Source: DATIRA01 sp964553405
Lineage (GTDB): Bacteria > Pseudomonadota > Gammaproteobacteria > Steroidobacterales > Steroidobacteraceae
DNA length: 10,700 nucleotides
Direction: 5' to 3'
NCBI GenBank assembly: GCA_964553405.1
Contig: CAZKLS010000096.1
Location: 1-10,700, forward strand
Every line of letters begins with the position of its first letter. The first letter of the stretch is position 1. The notes under the pieces are model-generated. The model did not search any database. It was not told the DNA's origin and was given only the letters and a program-made list of their open reading frames with translations. This document shows, piece after piece, positions 6,842 to 10,700 of this stretch. Made by a program: the position numbers and the translations under genes.

Positions 6842-7810
6842 TCACCGCGCCGCGGCGGTGGCGATCAGTCGCGAGTAGAAACCGGTGAGCCGCTCCAGGT
6901 TCTCGAGCGTCAGGCGCTCGTTCGTGCCGTGGATCATCTCGAATTCCCGCATCGAGGCGACGAAGGGCTGGAAGCGATAGACGTCCTGCGCAATGCCGGC
7001 CAGGGACCGGCTGTCCGTCGTGGCCGTAACGAGCCCCGGCGCCACCGGTAGCGTGCCGCCGTCGGAGGCGAGTGCCGCGATGATCCGGAATGCCTCGGAA
7101 CCGGCCGAGGACACCGGCGGCGGGTCGTAGACGGCACCCTCCCATTCGAGCTCGACGCCGAGTCCGTGCGTGGCCTGCTCGGCTCGCGCGATCACCTCGG
7201 CCGTCGTCTGCCCGGGCGCGATCCGGTAGTTGATCCACGCCGTCGCATCCTGGGGCAGCACGTTCTCCTTCGGACTGCCCCGGAGCATCGTCGGAGCGAT
7301 CGTTGTGTGCAGCATCGCCGCCCCGGCCGGCGTCGCGGCAATCTGCTTCACCAGCAGCGGCTCGAACAGCCATGCGTTCGCCACCGCCATCCGCACCGCG
7401 AGACCGGCATGGGGCGCGAGCGTGCGCAGCATGTCCGCCACCGGCCCCGAGAACTCCGGCTCGAACGGCCGCGATGTGATCGCAAGGATCGCCCTGGCCA
7501 GCACTTCGACGCCGGTCTCGGGTGGCGGCGCAGACGAATGACCACCCTTCGCCGGCGCGGTGACACGGAGCGTGGCGTAGCCCTTCTCCGCCACGCCGAT
7601 CAGCGCCACCGGCCGCCCGAGCAGCGAAAAGTCCTCCACGATCGCGAGGCCCTCGTCCAGCGCGAAAGCCGGGGCAACACCGCGCTCCCGCCACAGTCCT
7701 GCAACCGTCCGCACGCCCGAGCCGCCCGCCTCCTCGTCGTGTCCGCTCAGGATGATCACGGTCCTGAGCGGCGTGAAGCCGCTCGTGACGAGCGCCTCCA
7801 CCGCCTCGAA
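6842..7810 (-). CDS. M20 family metallopeptidase, carboxypeptidase S-like (5' part lost in assembly gap)
   Basis: The visible 322 residues are the C-terminal two thirds of an M20 zinc peptidase of the carboxypeptidase-S/PM20D1 type. These cleave or form amide bonds of small peptides and N-acyl amino acids. The open frame runs into the N-run at 7810 as FEAVEALVTSGF, so the GTG at 7801 is internal and not the start. GHDEEAGG (visible residues 23-30) holds the general-base Glu and a metal-ligand Glu. KGGHSS marks the lid domain, TTDSRSL follows late, and the last metal-binding His is H294 in EMIHGTN. The HxD metal motif and any signal or membrane segment must lie in the gap. Family members are about 460-490 aa, so roughly 140-160 residues are missing, more than 100 nt can hold. 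The gene ends at the shared terminator with the 6293 gene. Confidence 0.92.
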   Translation of the reverse strand, partial: FEAVEALVTSGFTPLRTVIILSGHDEEAGGSGVRTVAGLWRERGVAPAFALDEGLAIVEDFSLLGRPVALIGVAEKGYATLRVTAPAKGGHSSAPPPETGVEVLARAILAITSRPFEPEFSGPVADMLRTLAPHAGLAVRMAVANAWLFEPLLVKQIAATPAGAAMLHTTIAPTMLRGSPKENVLPQDATAWINYRIAPGQTTAEVIARAEQATHGLGVELEWEGAVYDPPPVSSAGSEAFRIIAALASDGGTLPVAPGLVTATTDSRSLAGIAQDVYRFQPFVASMREFEMIHGTNERLTLENLERLTGFYSRLIATAAAR

Positions 7811-7910
7811 NNNNNNNNNNNNNNNNNNNNNNNNNNNNNNNNNNNNNNNNNNNNNNNNNNNNNNNNNNNNNNNNNNNNNNNNNNNNNNNNNNNNNNNNNN
7901 NNNNNNNNNN
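7811..7910. other. assembly gap (100 N)
   Basis: This is a run of exactly 100 undetermined bases, the usual placeholder for a gap of unknown size. It interrupts the N-terminal part of the M20 gene. The true distance between the M20 gene and the S1 peptidase gene is therefore unknown, and genes could be missing. Confidence 0.98.
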
Positions 7911-7989
7911 GTTCACATCGGCGTATAGGTCAACGTTCGAACCGCGCACCTTACGCGGCTCGGATTAAAACAAGATCAGGAGATCCGAA

Positions 7990-8793
7990 ATGCTTTCACG
8001 CAAGACACTGACCATATGCGCCGCGGCGTTGGGATTGATGGCGACGTATCACACCGCGAACGCGGTCCAATACGGTGAGCCCGACGGCGACGGGCACCCG
8101 TACGTCGGCCTACTCGTATTCGATGCGGGCGGCGGCCCGGCCTGGCGCTGCACCGGCACGCTGCTCTCGCCGACGGTCGTGCTGACCGCAGGCCACTGCA
8201 CCTATGGGGCCGAGGGGGGAAGAATCTGGTTCGAGTCCGATGTCAGCGACCGGGCCACGACCGGCTACCCGTTCCCGGGCGGCACTGCGATCGAGGCCGC
8301 CTCGATCCACACGCATCCAGATTACAACGATAACGCGTTCGTGCTGCATGACCTGGGTATCGTGATCCTCAGCCAGCCGGTCATGATGTCCGAGTACGGG
8401 CAGCTGCCGCCGCTCGGCATCCTGGACGGGCTCACCAGGCAGCGCGGCCTACAGGAGCAGCTGTTCAACCCGGTTGGTTACGGGCTGCAGAGCGTGAAGC
8501 CGGTACTCTCGGCGGACCGCGTGCGCTATACCGGCGACGTGATGCTGATCGGCACCAAGGGCACCTTCGGCATACCTGAGGGCAGCTCGGTCGTGTTCAG
8601 CAGCAACCCCGGCAAGAAGGCGTCCGGCGGGACCTGCTTCGGCGATTCCGGCGGGCCCATCTTCTGGTACGGCGACGGAACGATCGTGGCCGTCACCTCG
8701 TTCGGCGTGAACTCCAACTGCAAGGGCACCGGCGGTGGCTATCGCATCGACCAGCCCGACGACCAGGCGTTCATCTACTCGTTCCTGCCGTAA
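7990..8793 (+). CDS. secreted chymotrypsin-fold S1 serine peptidase
   Basis: A 267-aa exported serine endopeptidase. AGGAG lies 7 nt before the ATG. A signal peptide ends at TANA (22-25), giving a mature N-terminus VQYGEPD. The triad is intact: His69 in TAGHC, Asp121 in HDLGIVIL and Ser220 in FGDSGGP. Cysteines 54/70 and 216/244 match the two conserved disulfides of the family. In chymotrypsin numbering, residue 189 (six before the Ser) is Gly214, followed by Thr215, so the pocket lacks the Asp that gives trypsin its Arg/Lys preference; a chymotrypsin- or elastase-like pocket is more likely. There is almost no propeptide and no IVGG-type activation site, so activation by N-terminal insertion is unclear. 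It lies divergent from the M20 gene across the gap and ends at a strong terminator. Confidence 0.94.
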   Translation: MLSRKTLTICAAALGLMATYHTANAVQYGEPDGDGHPYVGLLVFDAGGGPAWRCTGTLLSPTVVLTAGHCTYGAEGGRIWFESDVSDRATTGYPFPGGTAIEAASIHTHPDYNDNAFVLHDLGIVILSQPVMMSEYGQLPPLGILDGLTRQRGLQEQLFNPVGYGLQSVKPVLSADRVRYTGDVMLIGTKGTFGIPEGSSVVFSSNPGKKASGGTCFGDSGGPIFWYGDGTIVAVTSFGVNSNCKGTGGGYRIDQPDDQAFIYSFLP

Positions 8794-8813
8794 GCCGGCC
8801 TGCCTCGTTCCCG

Positions 8814-8845
8814 GGAACCCCGCTTCGGCGGGGTTCCTTGTTTTT
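8814..8845 (+). terminator. intrinsic terminator of the S1 peptidase gene
   Basis: GGAACCCCGC-TTCG-GCGGGGTTCC is a perfect 10-bp stem with a UUCG tetraloop, followed by TTGTTTTT. It starts 20 bp after the stop codon and is a textbook Rho-independent terminator. Confidence 0.96.
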
Positions 8846-8878
8846 CGGCCGCGACGATTGCCCGACGCGTCGCGGCCG
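8846..8878. repeat. perfect 11-bp inverted repeat just after the terminator
   Basis: CGGCCGCGACG (8846-8856) is fully complementary to CGTCGCGGCCG (8868-8878) with an 11-nt loop. It abuts the T-tract of the S1 terminator and lies about 65 bp before the next gene. No T-run follows, so it is not an obvious second terminator. It may insulate or sit in the leader of the 8945 gene, or be an operator. Confidence 0.6.
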
Positions 8879-8944
8879 GAATTGCCGCTCGCGCGCGATC
8901 GGCATGTAGGGGTAGATTAAGCCAACTTCGGCCCGGACTCCGCC

Positions 8945-9658
8945 ATGGGCAAACGCGTCAGGCAATTGCTGAGCGCCGCGGTCGCGCCGGTACTCACGGT
9001 CGTGTGCACCTGGCTCGTCGCGGACTGGCTCGAGGTCGGCGCTGACCTGCAGAAGGCGCTGGGAGCCACGGCCGCCGGCGTGCTGCTGTTCATCGCGATC
9101 GAGCTGATCGACGATCTGCCGAAGCGCTCCGCGCGCTGGCGCCGCTGGACGGATCCGCGTGCCGCCTACGAGGGATGGTGGCTGCAGATCCACGAGGGCG
9201 TCGACCGGATCGCGGTGTTCTCGTTCCTCTACAGCCCGGAGGGCGACACCTACCGTGCCGTGGGACAGTCATTCGACTCGCGAGGCGAGCTGCTCGCCGG
9301 GTGGCATTCGACGCGGGTCTTCTTCTCAACCGGGGCGTTGAGCGCCAGTTACCTGTGGGAGGGCAAGACGTTCGAGGTCCGACCTCCGGTTTCGCGCAAG
9401 GGCACGACGAGCTGGTCGGTGCAGCGTCCCGGCTCGCGCAGCGTGCTGCCGGTGTCGGGGCGCGGCGAGGTACTGCACCTGAACCAGGACCGCATTCTCG
9501 ATTTCCGGGTGCAGCGCCTGACCGGGCAGCGGGTGCAGGAGCTGCTCGGCCGGCGCGTAGCCCTCGACGCGCTGGTCGATTACGACCTGCAGCGTGAACT
9601 CGCGGTCGCGTACCTGAAGTCCTCGATGACCGGCACGGGAGCCGGCCACCCGTCCTAG
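8945..9658 (+). CDS. inner-membrane protein, two TM helices plus beta-rich domain (Cap15-like architecture)
   Basis: A 237-aa protein of unknown function. Two hydrophobic helices open it (about 7-28 and 38-58), with a short acidic turn between and a basic stretch after (KRSARWRRW, 60-68). This predicts both ends in the cytoplasm. Residues 73-200 alternate in beta pattern: YEGWWLQIHEG, RIAVFSFLYSPEG, YRAVGQSFDSRGELLAGWHS and ASYLWEGKTFEV. Two TM helices followed by a lipocalin-like barrel opening with a Y-x-G-x-W motif is the architecture of the CBASS effector Cap15 (SMODS-associating 2TM, beta-strand-rich family). The resemblance is in architecture and motif style only and has not been tested by search. 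No CD-NTase gene lies in this window. No Shine-Dalgarno is visible, but an in-frame TAA at 8918-8920 rules out an earlier start. A TAGATT (8913-8918) may be a -10. The stop overlaps that of the DUF924 gene. Confidence 0.78.
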   Translation: MGKRVRQLLSAAVAPVLTVVCTWLVADWLEVGADLQKALGATAAGVLLFIAIELIDDLPKRSARWRRWTDPRAAYEGWWLQIHEGVDRIAVFSFLYSPEGDTYRAVGQSFDSRGELLAGWHSTRVFFSTGALSASYLWEGKTFEVRPPVSRKGTTSWSVQRPGSRSVLPVSGRGEVLHLNQDRILDFRVQRLTGQRVQELLGRRVALDALVDYDLQRELAVAYLKSSMTGTGAGHPS

Positions 9659-10227
9659 AACGACGAGCCCGGCTCGGCGAGGAATGCGATTTCCTCGGCG
9701 GTCGACGTCCGTCCGAGGATCGCGTTGCGGTGCGGATACCGGCCAAATCGCCGTATCACGGCCGCATGCTTCTCCGCCCACTCCAGCGGACCCCGGTTGC
9801 CGGTCTCGGCTGCGAGCTGCCCGAAAAGCTCGAGCGAGCGCTGCTGCATCGCGAGGTCCTCCGAGTGCTCGAACGGCAGGTAGAGAAACCACCGCCCGAA
9901 GAAATCGAGCCGCCGGTCGAAGCCCCGGGCCACGGCATCCTGCGCGACCGCGAGCGCCTGGGCGTCGCCGGCGAACGCGAGCGGCGTGTCGCGGTGAATA
10001 TTCCGCGGGAACTGATCGAGCAGGATCACGCGGGCCAGCGTCCCGGACGGCGTCGCGGACCAGTCCGCGAATTCACCGGCGAGTGCCGCCGCCACCGCCT
10101 CGCCGAAGCGCTCGCGAATCGCGGTGTCGAACTCCGGGTCCTTGCGGAACCACGCCTCGCGGCTCGCGCGCGGTGGCGGCCCGAACCAGAAATCGAGGAC
10201 GTCGTCGGGTGTAATGCTCGTGGTCAT
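9655..10227 (-). CDS. DUF924 family protein
   Basis: A 190-aa soluble, mostly helical protein of the DUF924 family, whose fold is TPR-like and whose molecular role is unknown. The signature segments are all present: VLDFWFG near the N-terminus (10-16), RVILLDQFPRNIHRD in the middle, FFGRWFLYLPFEHSED, and RFGRYPHRNAILGR near the C-terminus. Length is normal for the family. The ATG at 10227 gives the expected N-terminus; the ribosome site is poor. The gene is transcribed away from the terminator of the upstream minus-strand gene, so it probably has its own promoter in 10228-10283, where no clear hexamers are visible. It converges with the 2TM protein gene, sharing 4 bp at the stops. Confidence 0.93.
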   Translation of the reverse strand: MTTSITPDDVLDFWFGPPPRASREAWFRKDPEFDTAIRERFGEAVAAALAGEFADWSATPSGTLARVILLDQFPRNIHRDTPLAFAGDAQALAVAQDAVARGFDRRLDFFGRWFLYLPFEHSEDLAMQQRSLELFGQLAAETGNRGPLEWAEKHAAVIRRFGRYPHRNAILGRTSTAEEIAFLAEPGSSF

Positions 10228-10283
10228 GGACCGCGATCATGCCATTAAGTGGCGCCGTTGCCAGGCGCCGATCGAGTCGGTCG

Positions 10284-10312
10284 AAAAAGAAACCCCGGCG
10301 CGGAGCCGGGGT
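10284..10312 (-). terminator. intrinsic terminator of the minus-strand gene ending at 10377
   Basis: Read on the minus strand, ACCCCGGC-TCCGC-GCCGGGGT is a perfect 8-bp stem followed by TTCTTTTT. It lies 64 nt after the stop at 10377 and separates that gene from DUF924 downstream. Confidence 0.93.
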
Positions 10313-10376
10313 CGGGATGCTCGTCAACCCGCCGGACCCTGCGCGACTGCACGCAGGAACCCGCGAGACGGGCTCG

Positions 10377-10700
10377 TTACCTGCCGAGACAGCGGAACTG
10401 CGTGGGCTCGAAATTTTCCACCCGGGTGACGCCGTTGGCATCCTTGACGACGCGGACCCGCTCCCACCTGCGGAACTTCCGGCCCCCGTCCAGCGGTGAG
10501 TACATGGCCTCGAGGTTGTAACCGTCCTTCAGCTGCGCACCGGTGAAGTTGCCGGTCCCTGGGCCCGCCGCGTGGCCGAACCAGGTCCAACCGGAGGACA
10601 GGCCGACCGCGGTCCCTTCGATGAACCAGTTCTGCACATAGTGGAACCCGCCGTTCGGCGTGTTGATGTAATGCTCCCGTATCGTGACCGTGACGTTGAA
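10377..10700 (-). CDS. C-terminal part of an unrecognised protein (start beyond window)
   Basis: An open frame enters from the right edge and gives 107 residues before TAA at 10377-10379. No start lies inside the window; the GTG at 10637 is internal, because the frame stays open to 10700 and encodes FNVTVTIREHYINTPNGGFH before it. The sequence is rich in aromatic residues, Gly and Asn, and in alternating beta-type segments (YVQNWFIEGTAVGLSSGWTW, YNLEAMYSPLDGG, RKFRRWERVRVV), with one Cys near the end (FRCLGR). It looks like the last domain of an extracytoplasmic beta-fold protein, but no family is recognised and the localisation signal would be outside. A strong intrinsic terminator follows. 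Confidence 0.8.
   Translation of the reverse strand, partial: FNVTVTIREHYINTPNGGFHYVQNWFIEGTAVGLSSGWTWFGHAAGPGTGNFTGAQLKDGYNLEAMYSPLDGGRKFRRWERVRVVKDANGVTRVENFEPTQFRCLGR

Noticed and set aside
7911..7949. GTG-started codons RGSNVDLYADVN on the minus strand running into the N-run, as the M20 N-terminus
   Set aside because: The gap length is unknown so frame cannot be kept across it, and the residues do not resemble an M20 N-terminus, signal or membrane anchor. It may simply be S1 upstream DNA.
9730..10248. 172-codon plus-strand frame opposite DUF924
   Set aside because: The minus strand carries all DUF924 signature segments at normal length. The plus frame is a GC-bias shadow.

Overview
The window is high-GC bacterial DNA with strong third-position GC bias. 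The gene types fit a free-living or environmental gammaproteobacterium, perhaps a xanthomonad/Nevskia/Steroidobacter-like lineage: a PA-domain subtilase with signal peptide, a carboxypeptidase-S-like M20 peptidase, a DUF924 protein, a GT35 glucan phosphorylase and a perfect CRP-type operator. This placement is inference from gene content; no rRNA or tRNA is present. A run of exactly 100 N (7811-7910) shows that the window comes from a scaffolded draft assembly.

Layout, left to right. (1) 1-1864, minus: secreted subtilisin-like S8 peptidase, cut at its C-terminal end by the window edge. (2) 1865-2410: a long divergent intergenic region with several inverted repeats and a perfect TGTGA-N6-TCACA palindrome (2334-2349). 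That palindrome is well placed to activate a small 58-residue membrane-peptide gene (2411-2587), which is followed by glgP-type alpha-glucan phosphorylase (2724-5252). (3) 5317-6156, minus: classical short-chain dehydrogenase/reductase, convergent with glgP. (4) 6293-6742, plus: small secreted beta-rich protein of unknown function, ending at a bidirectional hairpin terminator shared with (5) an M20 metallopeptidase on the minus strand (6842 into the assembly gap). (6) 7990-8793, plus: secreted chymotrypsin-fold S1 peptidase with a textbook intrinsic terminator. (7) 8945-9658, plus: inner-membrane protein with two N-terminal TM helices and a beta-rich C-terminal domain, an architecture recalling the CBASS effector Cap15. 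It overlaps tail to tail by 4 bp with (8) a DUF924 protein (9655-10227, minus). (9) 10377-10700, minus: C-terminal part of an unrecognised protein with its own terminator.

How the genes relate. Most neighbours are in opposite orientations and separated by terminators, so this is mainly a set of single-gene units. Two themes stand out. One is extracellular or periplasmic protein breakdown (S8, S1 and M20 peptidases). The other is storage-glucan breakdown, possibly under cAMP-CRP-type control through the small-ORF/glgP unit. No mobile element, CRISPR array, phage module or complete defence operon is visible. The most interesting items are the CRP-boxed small ORF ahead of glgP and the solitary 2TM plus beta-domain protein.
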